Numbered from the stretch's first letter, positions 1 through 7,199 are shown. The stretch: DNA of 64,000 nt from Aldehydirespirator sp965117015 (GCA_965117015.1 OZ220747.1:2728001-2792000); one strand, 5' to 3'. Made by a program: numbers and translations. The notes: a model not told the origin generated them from the letters alone.

Positions 1-711
1 TCTCATCTGGCCGCGGGGCACGCTGAGTGTGATGCGGCCACCGGTGCTGGTTGTACAGCTGGACGCGACGACGCGACTCTGGACGACATGGCTGATCCGG
101 CCAGCCTCCAGCGTCGCCGCATCGACTACCTGCTGTACTCGGCTCCGGGCCGGGACTGCGCGGTGGCCGGCGGCACCGGGCTGTTCAACGCCGAGCCCGC
201 TTCCGGCGGGCTGGCCTTCCCGTCCGACCACACCGGCGTGGCTCTGGCCTTGGCCTGTGATGCGGGCGGGGTTGATCCGGCCGTGGCGGACTTGGCCCTT
301 CCGGACGAGCCCGAGCCGGCTGCCGAGCCGGAAGGTCAGCCGGTCGACTCGGTCGCGGCCGAAGCGATCACCACCGCGTTCGAGGTCTTCTTCGACGGGT
401 CGATCGCCGACATCGAGGCGCGCATCGACCAGGTCGAGGATTTCGCCGGCATGCGGGAGGCCGCCCGCCTCACGTTCGAGAGCTCGGGGGACACGGGCGC
501 CGCCGTCCGGGGCCGGGTCGACTCGATCTCGCGGACCTCGAGCACAACCGCCGAGGTCGCCTACTCGATCCTGTTGAACGACCAGGTCATCTTCGATGGT
601 CGGATCGGCCAGGCAGTCCTGGCCGGCGGCCGCTGGCTCGTGTCGAGGGCCACCTTCTGCGATCTCGTGGCCCTGTCACCTGCCGCGGCGGAGATCACCG
701 TCTGCCCATAG
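1..711 (+). CDS. EEP-family phosphatase/nuclease C-terminus with Mtb12-like tail (5' partial)
   Basis: The reading frame is open from the first base, so the gene starts upstream of the window; 236 residues are visible. Residues about 30-80 match the end of an exonuclease-endonuclease-phosphatase domain: an RIDYLLY strand, then PSDHTGV, whose Asp-His pair is the usual last catalytic motif. A Pro/Glu-rich linker follows. The last about 115 residues (AFEVFFDGS ... GGRWLVSRATFCDL) resemble the actinobacterial low-molecular-weight antigen Mtb12-type domain found on exported proteins. This suggests a secreted or surface phosphoesterase, but the signal peptide would lie outside the window. An ATG at 88 is internal to the EEP domain and is not the start. 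Confidence 0.65.
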   Translation, partial: SHLAAGHAECDAATGAGCTAGRDDATLDDMADPASLQRRRIDYLLYSAPGRDCAVAGGTGLFNAEPASGGLAFPSDHTGVALALACDAGGVDPAVADLALPDEPEPAAEPEGQPVDSVAAEAITTAFEVFFDGSIADIEARIDQVEDFAGMREAARLTFESSGDTGAAVRGRVDSISRTSSTTAEVAYSILLNDQVIFDGRIGQAVLAGGRWLVSRATFCDLVALSPAAAEITVCP

Positions 712-823
712 GCCGAGCGCACGGCCGGGTTCAGTTCACCTAGCCTGCGTGCGAACTCGATACGGCATCTTGGCGTGCCTTCGGCCGTCTGCTAGACACT
801 GAACCGACCATGGAGGTCCAACC

Positions 824-1228
824 ATGACCCAAGCCCCGCTCGACCAATCGGCTGGCTCCGTGATCGACGCGCTCGACGCGCTCATCGCGGACGACACTGC
901 ATCGCTCGCGACCGGAGAATCGGTTGGCGCGGTGATCGAGGCGCTCGACGCCCTCCTCGCTGCCGGCATCGCGGCCCGGCAACGGCGGCAGGACGGCGGC
1001 GACGGCTTCGCCAGCCGCATCCAGCATGTCACTGCTCTGCGCGATGCGCTGGATGCAGCCGACGGCGATGCCGGCGGCCGGTTCCGGGATCTCATCGACG
1101 CTTTGGATGCCCGCATCGAGCGTCTAGGAATCCTGCGCGACGGCCTGCAACGCGCCGCGGACATCCAGGTCGAGGTGGGCAAGCGCCTCTACGGCCTGCG
1201 CGGCCGGCTCGCAGACTCCGAGTCCTAG
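824..1228 (+). CDS. Hypothetical protein with internal IDALDAL repeats
   Basis: 134 residues with no family I recognise. A GGAGG lies 7 nt before the ATG. The sequence is largely helical and has three similar segments, around residues 13-22, 38-47 and 89-97 (VIDALDALI, VIEALDALL, LIDALDARI), which suggests a duplicated helical hairpin or coiled coil. There is no signal peptide or membrane segment. An overlapping minus-strand frame exists but lacks a ribosome-binding site and has an Arg/Ser-rich composition typical of shadow frames. It probably has its own promoter, since 112 bp separate it from the EEP gene. Confidence 0.6.
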   Translation: MTQAPLDQSAGSVIDALDALIADDTASLATGESVGAVIEALDALLAAGIAARQRRQDGGDGFASRIQHVTALRDALDAADGDAGGRFRDLIDALDARIERLGILRDGLQRAADIQVEVGKRLYGLRGRLADSES

Positions 1229-1296
1229 CCGGACTGGCTCCTCTAAGCCCTCTGCGGGGTCCATAGCGTCATCGACGGCTCTGGACGCGCCGGGGG

Positions 1297-1330
1297 TATA
1301 CGCCTTGCACCGTTAGAGCACTGTTAGAGC
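1297..1330 (+). promoter_or_regulatory. Promoter region with paired GTTAGAGC repeats
   Basis: A TATACG -10-like box at 1297-1302 is followed by two copies of GTTAGAGC at 1312-1319 and 1323-1330, 11 bp apart (one helical turn), directly before the ATG at 1332. There is no Shine-Dalgarno. The phased repeats could be a regulator site or a structured leader; this is inferred from spacing only. Confidence 0.35.
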
Positions 1331-1331
1331 T

Positions 1332-2972
1332 ATGCGTGCGCTCGGCACTGCGGCCCAGGTCTCAATTCAATCCGCCGCCCGGGTAGTCCTGCTGCCGCTT
1401 CTGGTGGTGGAGCTTGCCGGCGACGCGGACGCATCGTGGGTCATCGTTGCCTCGCTGGTCGTGTGCGCCGCGGTCACCGCAGCGTCGATGATGCGTGTGG
1501 GCCCGCTGCGATCAACGAACCTCTACGTCGCGGTGGCCGACCCGATGAGTATCCCGTTCTGCGTTCTTGCCCTTGAGTTCGGCGGGGCTGTGACGCTGGT
1601 TGTGCTGGTGGTGGTCACCGGGATGTCCCAGATCGCCGCCGGGTTGTGGCTGTCGAGCCTGCGAAGGTTCATCACCCCGGGCTTCTCCATCACCCTCGTG
1701 GTGCTGGCGTGCATATCGGTTCTACCGGTCTTCGCGCGTGCAATCGATGCGCCGGCGGGCGCTCGATGGGCGGGCGCCGTGCCGGTGTGCATGGCGCTCA
1801 CGGCCGCAGTGATCTACGCCATGAACAGACTCAAGTCCCCTGTGCTGAAACCATGGGCCCCACCGGCGGGGCTCGCGGTCGGCGCCGTCGCGGCTGCCGT
1901 CTACGGAATCTACGATGTCGATCTCGTCGCCGATGCGGCGTGGATCGGCCTGCCCGCATCGGGGTGGATCCCTAGCGGCAGCATCGACCTGTTGGCGGTG
2001 GCGATGCTGGTTCCGTCGTTTGTGATCCTGTCGCTGGTGCAAGTGGCCAGGGCCAACTCGTCGTCACTGATGACGCAGCTCGTCTCCGGGCGGTTGGTGC
2101 TGGACTTCAGGGAGGTGCAGAGGGCCAATGCCCGCATCGGCGCCGGCAATGTCCTGGCCGGTATCGGCGGCACCATTCCGTTGGGCTATTCGCCGGCCGG
2201 GCCCGCCGCGCTGCTGCAGACCGGCGGAGATTCCCGACGCATCCGCGCCCCGCTCCTCGCCCTCTTCGTCGCGGTGGCGGCTTCCCCGAAACTGCAGGCG
2301 GCCTTGATCGCGGTGCCGCGGGCCCTCATCGTCGTGTACTTCGTGTCCGTCCTGGTCATTTTGGTGGCGAAGCTGGTCCCGGTCAGCCCGTTCAAGGGGC
2401 GGGGCACCCCCGCAGTGATGTGGGTGCCGATCGGCGCAGGAGTCGTCTTCGAGGTCGCCGGGGCGGCGCTGGGGGACGCGGGGGGCCTCGATGCCGTCAA
2501 CGGCCTCACGGCTGGCAGCATCGTGCTGATCGCGTTGACGGCGCGGCGGGCGCTGCGCACCGAACGGCACCGTGTCGACGTGCCGCTCGCCGCCTTCAGT
2601 GCCGAGGAGATCAAGGAGTTCGTCTCGAGCCTGCCTGTCGACAGTGAGGAGCTCAAGGACAGGCTCACCGCGGCCTCCGAGGAGGCGCTCATGGTGCTGA
2701 TCCAGTCCGACGTCCACTCCTATGACCCCAACCGGCAGGTTCGGCTGACCGTGACCCTGCAGGGAGCCAATATCGAAGCTGAGTTCGTGGCCGCGCCGTC
2801 AGGTGCCCAGAACCTCCAGGAACGCATCATGTTGCTGTCGGAGCCCGAGGCACGCGATTTGGAGGCGGTCGTCGAGCGTGATGCCGCGCTGCGGTTGTTG
2901 AACCATTACGCGACGTCGGTGACTCACCGCCAGTATCGCGATGTGGAGGTAATCACCGCGGTCGTGGCCTAG
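1332..2972 (+). CDS. NCS2-like permease fused to a degenerate GHKL-like domain
   Basis: 546 residues. Residues 1 to about 410 hold about 12 hydrophobic segments with the nucleobase:cation symporter-2 hallmark near residues 255-300: RIGAGNVLAGIGG, then a conserved Gly/Pro/Ser stretch ending SRRI. NCS2 proteins import xanthine, uracil or related bases, or anions. The last about 130 residues are cytoplasmic and begin AAFSAEEIKEFV. They contain LTAASEEALMVLI, which resembles the N-box helix of GHKL/anti-sigma ATPases (consensus EEAxxN), but the Asn and the Gly-rich ATP lid are absent, so ATP binding is doubtful. The tail may be regulatory. Substrate cannot be assigned. Confidence 0.65.
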   Translation: MRALGTAAQVSIQSAARVVLLPLLVVELAGDADASWVIVASLVVCAAVTAASMMRVGPLRSTNLYVAVADPMSIPFCVLALEFGGAVTLVVLVVVTGMSQIAAGLWLSSLRRFITPGFSITLVVLACISVLPVFARAIDAPAGARWAGAVPVCMALTAAVIYAMNRLKSPVLKPWAPPAGLAVGAVAAAVYGIYDVDLVADAAWIGLPASGWIPSGSIDLLAVAMLVPSFVILSLVQVARANSSSLMTQLVSGRLVLDFREVQRANARIGAGNVLAGIGGTIPLGYSPAGPAALLQTGGDSRRIRAPLLALFVAVAASPKLQAALIAVPRALIVVYFVSVLVILVAKLVPVSPFKGRGTPAVMWVPIGAGVVFEVAGAALGDAGGLDAVNGLTAGSIVLIALTARRALRTERHRVDVPLAAFSAEEIKEFVSSLPVDSEELKDRLTAASEEALMVLIQSDVHSYDPNRQVRLTVTLQGANIEAEFVAAPSGAQNLQERIMLLSEPEARDLEAVVERDAALRLLNHYATSVTHRQYRDVEVITAVVA

Positions 2973-2997
2973 AGCGGGCGCACGCAGGGGGTGTTGA

Positions 2998-3894
2998 TCA
3001 GGCCAGCGAGGCGAAGACGATCACGTTGTCCTCATAGGTCCTCACGCCGAAATCGAAGTCGCCGCCGCAGGTGACCAGCCGGAGCGTCGGCTGGTCGGTC
3101 GGCCCGTAGACCGCGTCGGTGGGGAACTCGTCCTTGTCGTGACGCTCGGTGGCCTCGACCACGTAGGTGATGGTCGATCCGTCCACCCGGTCGATGTGGA
3201 TCTGGTCACCGGGGTCCAGGTACTGCAGGTAGAAGAACACGGCCGGCCCCTCCTCCTGGGAATCCACATGACCGAGGATCACGGCCGGTCCGGTCTCGCC
3301 CGGTTCGGGGCCGCCCAGCCACCAGCCCGCCTGGTCCGGATCCTCCGGCACCTCGATCGAACCGTCTTCCTGGAGGCCGAGGGGGATGATGGACGCTTCC
3401 ACTTCGAGCCTCGGGATGCGGATGACGGCGGGGTTGGGCGCCTGCATCCGGGCGTCGGTGACCGCGTCGAGGCTCAAGTGGTCCGCCATCGGCGAGTAGT
3501 CCCACGACGCCGCGGCTATACCGGCACCGGCGGCCGTTGTGACCGGGGCCAGATCGGGCTCAGCAACCGAGGCCGACGGCTCCACCGCGATGAGCGTCGT
3601 TGCCGCGGTGGTAGTCGGCGCTCCCGGGTCGGTCGTCGACATCTCCGTCGCAGCTGCCGGTGCTTCCGTCGCGATCGCGAGCGCTTCTGTCGCGGCCGTC
3701 GGTGACGATTCTTCCGCGGCCGTAGCCGGGGGGTCGGCGGCCGCGGTTTCGCTCGAGGTTGCCGGCGCTGAACTAGCGGGCGCCGGAACGATCACGCGCC
3801 CGGGGTCGGAGCTGCAGGACGCGACTGCGGCAGCGGCGATGAGAGCCGCTGCCGCAGTCCGGAGTCTTGCCGCCGAGGGCTTGGTGTTCGCCAT
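2998..3894 (-). CDS. Class F-like sortase, lipoprotein signal
   Basis: 298 residues. A twin-hydrophobic N-terminus ends in a lipobox-like VASCSS (Cys about residue 27). A low-complexity Ala/Thr/Glu linker (about 30-125) precedes a sortase beta-barrel starting at AVIRIPRLEVEASI. Catalytic residues are visible: His in ILGHVDS, Cys in LVTCGG and Arg in GVRTYEDNVIV. This is the layout of actinobacterial class F sortases, transpeptidases that cleave a C-terminal sorting motif and anchor proteins to the envelope. GGGAG lies 3 nt before the ATG. Three likely substrates lie directly upstream on the same strand. Its signal-peptide codons contain a perfect 13-bp-arm palindrome shared with the substrate genes. 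Confidence 0.85.
   Translation of the reverse strand: MANTKPSAARLRTAAAALIAAAAVASCSSDPGRVIVPAPASSAPATSSETAAADPPATAAEESSPTAATEALAIATEAPAAATEMSTTDPGAPTTTAATTLIAVEPSASVAEPDLAPVTTAAGAGIAAASWDYSPMADHLSLDAVTDARMQAPNPAVIRIPRLEVEASIIPLGLQEDGSIEVPEDPDQAGWWLGGPEPGETGPAVILGHVDSQEEGPAVFFYLQYLDPGDQIHIDRVDGSTITYVVEATERHDKDEFPTDAVYGPTDQPTLRLVTCGGDFDFGVRTYEDNVIVFASLA
3823..3859 (-). terminator. Palindrome copy 1, inside the sortase signal-peptide codons
   Basis: The arms gactgcggcagcg (3823-3835) and cgctgccgcagtc (3847-3859) pair perfectly over 13 bp around an 11-nt loop. It lies 66 nt after the stop of the surface-protein gene at 3926, the same distance as copies 2 and 3 from theirs. It could attenuate read-through into the sortase while also encoding its signal peptide. 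There is no U-tract, so terminator function is inferred. Confidence 0.5.
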
Positions 3895-3925
3895 GAACTC
3901 CCGCCCTTAGCGGGTTGGTTGTCTG

Positions 3926-4525
3926 TTAGGCGTGGCGCCTGGTGACGAGCGCAGCCCCGCCGAGCAGGACTACCGCCGCCAGGGTGGCGGCCAGCGGGAC
4001 GGCCACGCTGTTGCCGTCGGATCCGGCCGTGCCGCCGAAGCCGGTCTCAGCTGCACCCTCCGGAGCCATGTCGTCGCCCATGTCGTCGCCCATGTCCTCC
4101 GCGATGAAGAGGATTGGAGCAGCGCTGTCCTCAGTGCTCGCGGCATCTCCGGCGCCGAACGCGAAGTTGGCCGGTACGTCGTGGGTGATCTCGGCCGTGA
4201 AGGTGCCATCACCGCCCACAGGGATGGGCGCGCCCAGGGGTGCGAGGATGCAGTCTTCCTGACCCATGCCCTCCAAAGCGGCCACGATCATGTCGGTTGG
4301 CGTCGCGGTCGTGAACTGCTCGCCGGGGACGGTGCAGGGCACGATGAAGACGATCAGGCCGGGACTCCAGCCCGATCCGGTGAGCGTGAAGGTGTAGGTC
4401 CCCGGTCCTTCCACGGCCGGCGGGTCTGCTGTGAGCAACGGTCCGTCCTGAGCCGAGGCCTGGCTGGTCAGCACCAACAGGGCCAGCACGCTCACGATGG
4501 CCGTCAGCGCCATGATTCTCTTCAT
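3926..4525 (-). CDS. Secreted surface protein 1 with sortase-type C-terminus
   Basis: 199 residues. Signal peptide MKRIMALTAIVSVLALLVL...ASA, cleaved about residue 25. An Ig-like or neocarzinostatin-like beta domain with the signature TLTGSGW follows and contains two cysteines (IVPC, DCIL) that may pair. A short DDMGDDM stretch precedes AAETGFGG, a hydrophobic segment of about 20 residues and a TRRHA tail. This is the tripartite layout of sortase substrates, with AAETG in place of LPxTG. It is paralogous to the next two genes upstream and adjacent to the sortase. RBS AAAGGAC. Role unknown; presumably anchored to the cell wall. Confidence 0.8.
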   Translation of the reverse strand: MKRIMALTAIVSVLALLVLTSQASAQDGPLLTADPPAVEGPGTYTFTLTGSGWSPGLIVFIVPCTVPGEQFTTATPTDMIVAALEGMGQEDCILAPLGAPIPVGGDGTFTAEITHDVPANFAFGAGDAASTEDSAAPILFIAEDMGDDMGDDMAPEGAAETGFGGTAGSDGNSVAVPLAATLAAVVLLGGAALVTRRHA

Positions 4526-4619
4526 CAGTTCTGTCCTTTCGTGGAGCTAGCAGCTCTACCTGTACCTATACAGCCCCCGCTGCACGCGCTGTAGGCACGC
4601 GCAACCGCAACTGCGGGCG

Positions 4620-4625
4620 ATTATA
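4620..4625 (-). promoter_or_regulatory. Consensus -10 box for surface protein 1
   Basis: The minus strand reads TATAAT, a perfect -10, 95 nt before the start at 4525. No clear -35 is seen 17 bp upstream. Equivalent boxes precede the other two paralogs, so each has its own promoter. Confidence 0.55.
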
Positions 4626-4656
4626 CACACGCGTGTCCTGCCGGGTGAGGTAACGC

Positions 4657-4693
4657 GACTGCGGCAGCGACCATGAAAGCCGCTGCCGCAGTC
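4657..4693 (-). terminator. Palindrome copy 2
   Basis: The 13-bp arms are identical to copy 1, with a diverged 11-nt loop, starting 66 nt past the stop of the gene ending at 4759. Stem conservation with loop divergence suggests selection for the RNA hairpin. Confidence 0.6.
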
Positions 4694-4735
4694 CGCAGTC
4701 TTGCCGCCCGGGCTCGGTGTCCGTTACAGACTCCA
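4657..4735 (-). pseudogene. Remnant of a sortase 5' end (copy 2)
   Basis: Read on the minus strand, this aligns base for base with the sortase ribosome-binding site, start region and first about 25 codons. GGAGTCTGTAACGGACACC here matches GGAGTTCATGGCGAACACC there, with the ATG replaced by GTA. A one-base deletion follows soon after. Similarity stops at the end of the palindrome. It looks like a leftover from duplication of a unit made of the substrate gene plus the sortase 5' end. Confidence 0.6.
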
Positions 4736-4758
4736 GCGCCCGGCGGGTTGGTTTGTCG

Positions 4759-5328
4759 TTAGCTGTGGCGTCGAGCGACCAGGGCTGTTCCGCCGAGCAG
4801 GGCCACGGCCGCGAGGGTGGCAGCCAGCGGGACGGCCACGCTGTTGCCGTCGGATCCGGCGGTGCCGCCGAAGCCGGTCTCGGCGGCACCTTCGGGCGCC
4901 ATGTCGTCGCCCATGTCGTCCATCGGCTCGCCGATCTTCACGAGGGCGAGGGCAGCGGCCGAGGGTTCCGCGGTGAACACCAGTATCACGAGCCCTTCGG
5001 CCGGAACGCTGACGGTCCTCGATGTCGAGAATGACCCTCCTGGAGCTGAGACGGCTGCACCCATGTCACTAATGAGGTCGGGGCAGCTCGCGAGCGTCGT
5101 CGCTTGATCCAGGGCGGCAGGTATGACGCCTCCGAAGCCAGGGCATGCTGTGATTGAGGGGTCGGCTTGCCAGCCGCTGCCGGAGATCGTCACCGTGTGG
5201 TCGCCCGCCGCGCTGACGTACTCCGGATCTACCGAAGCGGACGGCTCGCCCTGTGCAGATGCCTGGCTTGCCAGCACAAACAGGGCCAACACACTCACCA
5301 CAGCCGTTAGCGCCATGATTCTCTTCAT
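4759..5328 (-). CDS. Secreted surface protein 2 with sortase-type C-terminus
   Basis: 189 residues, paralog of its neighbours: signal peptide MKRIMALTAVVSVLALFVL...ASA, a beta domain with VTISGSGW and three cysteines (CPGFGG, SCPD), and a short MDDMGDDM stretch. The C-terminus (AAETGFGGTAG, then a hydrophobic segment and ARRHS) is nearly identical to protein 1, while the N-terminal domain is closer to protein 3. The array therefore seems to have been shaped by duplication and partial gene conversion. Likely sortase substrate. Confidence 0.8.
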   Translation of the reverse strand: MKRIMALTAVVSVLALFVLASQASAQGEPSASVDPEYVSAAGDHTVTISGSGWQADPSITACPGFGGVIPAALDQATTLASCPDLISDMGAAVSAPGGSFSTSRTVSVPAEGLVILVFTAEPSAAALALVKIGEPMDDMGDDMAPEGAAETGFGGTAGSDGNSVAVPLAATLAAVALLGGTALVARRHS

Positions 5329-5426
5329 CTGATCTGTTCCTTTCGAGGGTTGAAGCAGCCTTGTTAGTGCCGCTTGCGAGCCCGCGCCGCATGCGCAATC
5401 GGCGCACGCAACCGCAAGTCCGGGGG

Positions 5427-5432
5427 AGTATA
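5427..5432 (-). promoter_or_regulatory. -10 box for surface protein 2
   Basis: TATACT on the minus strand, 99 nt before the start at 5328 and positionally equivalent to TATAAT at 4620-4625. Confidence 0.5.
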
Positions 5433-5474
5433 CCCATGCTCGGTCAGCGGGTGATTGAGTGTTCCTTGACGCGG

Positions 5475-5506
5475 CTGCGGCAGCGACACGAATGCCGCTG
5501 CCGCAG
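5475..5506 (-). terminator. Palindrome copy 3
   Basis: 11 perfect base pairs (ctgcggcagcg / cgctgccgcag) plus a G-U pair around a 10-nt loop, starting 66 nt past the stop of the gene ending at 5572. Confidence 0.55.
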
Positions 5507-5549
5507 TCGTCAGTTGGTTGCTCGGGGATGGGCGCTCGTTATGAACTCC
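5475..5549 (-). pseudogene. Remnant of a sortase 5' end (copy 3)
   Basis: The minus strand reads GGGAGTTCATAACGAG where the sortase has GGGAGTTCATGGCGAA, so the start ATG has become ATA. Similarity is weaker downstream but resumes in the palindrome and ends with it. Older than copy 2, judging by divergence. Confidence 0.5.
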
Positions 5550-5571
5550 CTACCAGAGAGCGGTTGATCTG

Positions 5572-6480
5572 TCAGGCGTTACGCCGGGTGATGATCACAG
5601 CCCCGCCCAGTAGGACTACCGCCGCCAGCGTTGCGGCTAGCGGGACGGCGATGCTGTTGCCGTCGGAGCCGGCGCTGCCGCCGAAGCCCGTGGCTGCGGG
5701 GCCCTCGGGAACCATGTCGTCGCCCATGTCGTCGGCCATGTCGTCGGCCATGTCGTCGCCCATGTCATCAGCCATGTCATCAGCCATGTCATCAGCCATG
5801 TCGTCGCCCATGTCGTCGCCCATGTCGTCGTCGGCCATGTCGTCGTCGGCCATGTCATCAGCCATGTCGTCGTCGGCCATGTCCTCTTCCTCGGCAGGGG
5901 CCTCCTCTTCAGCCGGGGCTTCCTCCTCGGCAGGGGCCTCCTCTTCAGCCGGGGCTTCCTCCTCGGCAGGGGCCTCCTCTTCAGCCGGGGCTTCCTCCTC
6001 GGCCGGGGCCTCCTCTTCCGCGGGCTCTTCCTCGGCTGGGGCCTCCTCTTCCGCGGGCTCTTCCTCTTCGACCATCGGCTCTCCGACCTTGATGACGACA
6101 GTGGCGCCGGCCGGCGGGCTTGAAGTGAACACGAGGAGCACGAGGCCTTCAGCTGGAACGTCCACGGTCACGGATTGCGTGAAGGACCCGCCGCTAATCG
6201 TTGCAGTCACGGGAGGAGCGAACACGTCCGGTGCACAGTTCGCGATGACAGCTCCCTGATCGGGGTCTTCAGGCGCTACGCCGCGCCAGCCAGGGCACTT
6301 CGCGATTCCGGGGTTCGCCCCCCAGCCTGAGCCTGACACGGTGACCGTATGACTGCCGGCCGAGCTGACGTACTCCGGGTCGACTGTTGCCGTCGGCTCG
6401 CCCTGGGCGCCTGCCTGGGTCGTCAGCGCGAATAGGGCCAACAGACTCACTGCGGCTGTCAGTGCCATGATCTTCTTCAT
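5572..6480 (-). CDS. Secreted surface protein 3 with long acidic repeats and sortase-type C-terminus
   Basis: 302 residues from the ATG at 6480, chosen because it follows AAAGGAC by 7 nt and aligns with the paralogs; an in-frame upstream ATG lacks this. Signal peptide MKKIMALTAAVSLLALFAL...AGA, beta domain with VTVSGSGW and three cysteines, then about 63 residues of EEEAPA-type repeats and about 57 residues of DDMA/DDMG repeats, both extremely acidic. The tail PAATGFGGSAG plus hydrophobic segment and TRRNA is a sorting signal. The repeats probably form an extended, metal-binding or wall-spanning stalk between the domain and the anchor. Confidence 0.8.
   Translation of the reverse strand: MKKIMALTAAVSLLALFALTTQAGAQGEPTATVDPEYVSSAGSHTVTVSGSGWGANPGIAKCPGWRGVAPEDPDQGAVIANCAPDVFAPPVTATISGGSFTQSVTVDVPAEGLVLLVFTSSPPAGATVVIKVGEPMVEEEEPAEEEAPAEEEPAEEEAPAEEEAPAEEEAPAEEEAPAEEEAPAEEEAPAEEEAPAEEEDMADDDMADDMADDDMADDDMGDDMGDDMADDMADDMADDMGDDMADDMADDMGDDMVPEGPAATGFGGSAGSDGNSIAVPLAATLAAVVLLGGAVIITRRNA
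5713..5884 (-). repeat. DDM(A/G) codon repeat
   Basis: Tandem catgtc(g/a)tc(g/a)-type 12-15 bp units encode DDMA, DDMG and DDDMA in frame. Paralogs 1 and 2 have only one or two such units, so the tract has expanded here. Confidence 0.85.
5885..6073 (-). repeat. 36-bp tandem repeat encoding (EEEAPA)n
   Basis: Near-identical 36-bp units run from about 5897 to 6003, with diverged copies continuing to 6073. Unit length is a multiple of three, so copy changes keep the frame. There are no spacers, so it is not CRISPR. Confidence 0.85.
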
Positions 6481-6537
6481 CTGGTCTGTCCTTTCATGGA
6501 GCCAGCAGTGTTGTGCTAGCACGCGTCACTCGCGGGG

Positions 6538-6543
6538 AGGATA
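6538..6543 (-). promoter_or_regulatory. -10 box for surface protein 3
   Basis: TATCCT on the minus strand, 57 nt before the start at 6480, in sequence context similar to the promoters of paralogs 1 and 2. Confidence 0.4.
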
Positions 6544-6594
6544 CACATCGGATTGGGGCCGGGTCCACCAGAACGACCGGGGCCGGGACGCGAC

Positions 6595-6644
6595 GGAGCC
6601 CCGAGTAGCCTCCCGGCTTGCGCCGCTTAACTTCTCGGGGCTCC
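6595..6644 (-). terminator. 11-bp hairpin enclosing a GCAA tetraloop
   Basis: ggagccccgag (6595-6605) pairs perfectly with 6634-6644. Inside, cggc-GCAA-gccg (6614-6625, minus strand) forms a GNRA-capped hairpin. It closes the 3' side of the candidate RNA. No U-tract follows, so it may be a 3' structural domain rather than a terminator. Confidence 0.4.
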
Positions 6645-7153
6645 GATTGCGCCTATCCACCGACCGCCCAATCCCGTCGGATTCTGCGGTACTCCGGGAC
6701 ACTTCCCCGTATCCGGTTCAGTGCCCTGACCCCCGCCTCGGACGACTCCGTGGCGTTGGCCTGAATCACCCGGCGGTACCCGTCGGCACCTCCGAAGACT
6801 CCGGTTCTCCCCGTTCCCCGTCGGGATCGGACTCGACCCGGTGCCTCGGCGACACCCTCACCTTGAGGCGGATTCCGGTGACTCCCTCGCTCACCCGGCG
6901 GTGTGCTCGGTTGTCGCCGGGCCTCCCGGCGAGGTGACCCTCCTCCGACCTTGCTGTCACCCTCCCCCGTCGGGGATTCCTACCGCTAGCTCGGAGGAGA
7001 ACCTCCGTGTCCCCGGCTGACCCACCGGCTCCTGCGAACCGGTCTGGCTGGCTGGGTGTCCTCTGCGGACCGCTCCATCGACTCCGCTCCGCTGCTTCGG
7101 GCCGAGGCCCTTGGCTGCTGATCCGGTGTCTCCGTCGCTGCTCACTTCGGACG
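6595..7153 (-). ncRNA. Candidate structured non-coding RNA of about 560 nt
   Basis: The 828 bp between 6480 and 7309 show no convincing protein gene: frames on both strands lack ribosome-binding sites and coding-like composition. Read on the minus strand the region is dense with hairpins. Four are capped by GACG and closed by CC/GG pairs (6964-6975, 6815-6826, 6775-6790, 6671-6682). An 8-bp stem lies at 6914-6932, a CGGAGG/CCTCCG stem at 6992-7007, and a terminal 11-bp stem (6595-6605 with 6634-6644) encloses a cggcGCAAgccg GNRA hairpin. A sigma-70-like promoter lies just upstream. It does not show the signatures I know for RNase P RNA, tmRNA, SRP RNA or group II domain V. Confidence 0.35.
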
Positions 7154-7159
7154 CTGGGC

Positions 7160-7188
7160 ATCTTGGGGGGTCCGCTCCGGGTTGTCAA
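7160..7188 (-). promoter_or_regulatory. Promoter TTGACA-17-CAAGAT for the candidate ncRNA
   Basis: The minus strand has a perfect -35 TTGACA (7183-7188), a 17-bp spacer and CAAGAT (7160-7165). The -35 lies within the inverted repeat GGGTT-GAC-AACCC (7179-7191). Predicted start about 7153. Confidence 0.45.
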
Positions 7189-7199
7189 CCCTAAAACGC

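Noticed and set aside
5885..6073. CRISPR array
   Set aside because: Units are contiguous, in frame, and without spacers; they encode EEEAPA.
6595..7153. RNase P RNA, tmRNA, SRP RNA or group II intron as identity of the candidate RNA
   Set aside because: The conserved core sequences I know for these (for example GGAAAGTCC for RNase P and domain V of group II introns) are not found.
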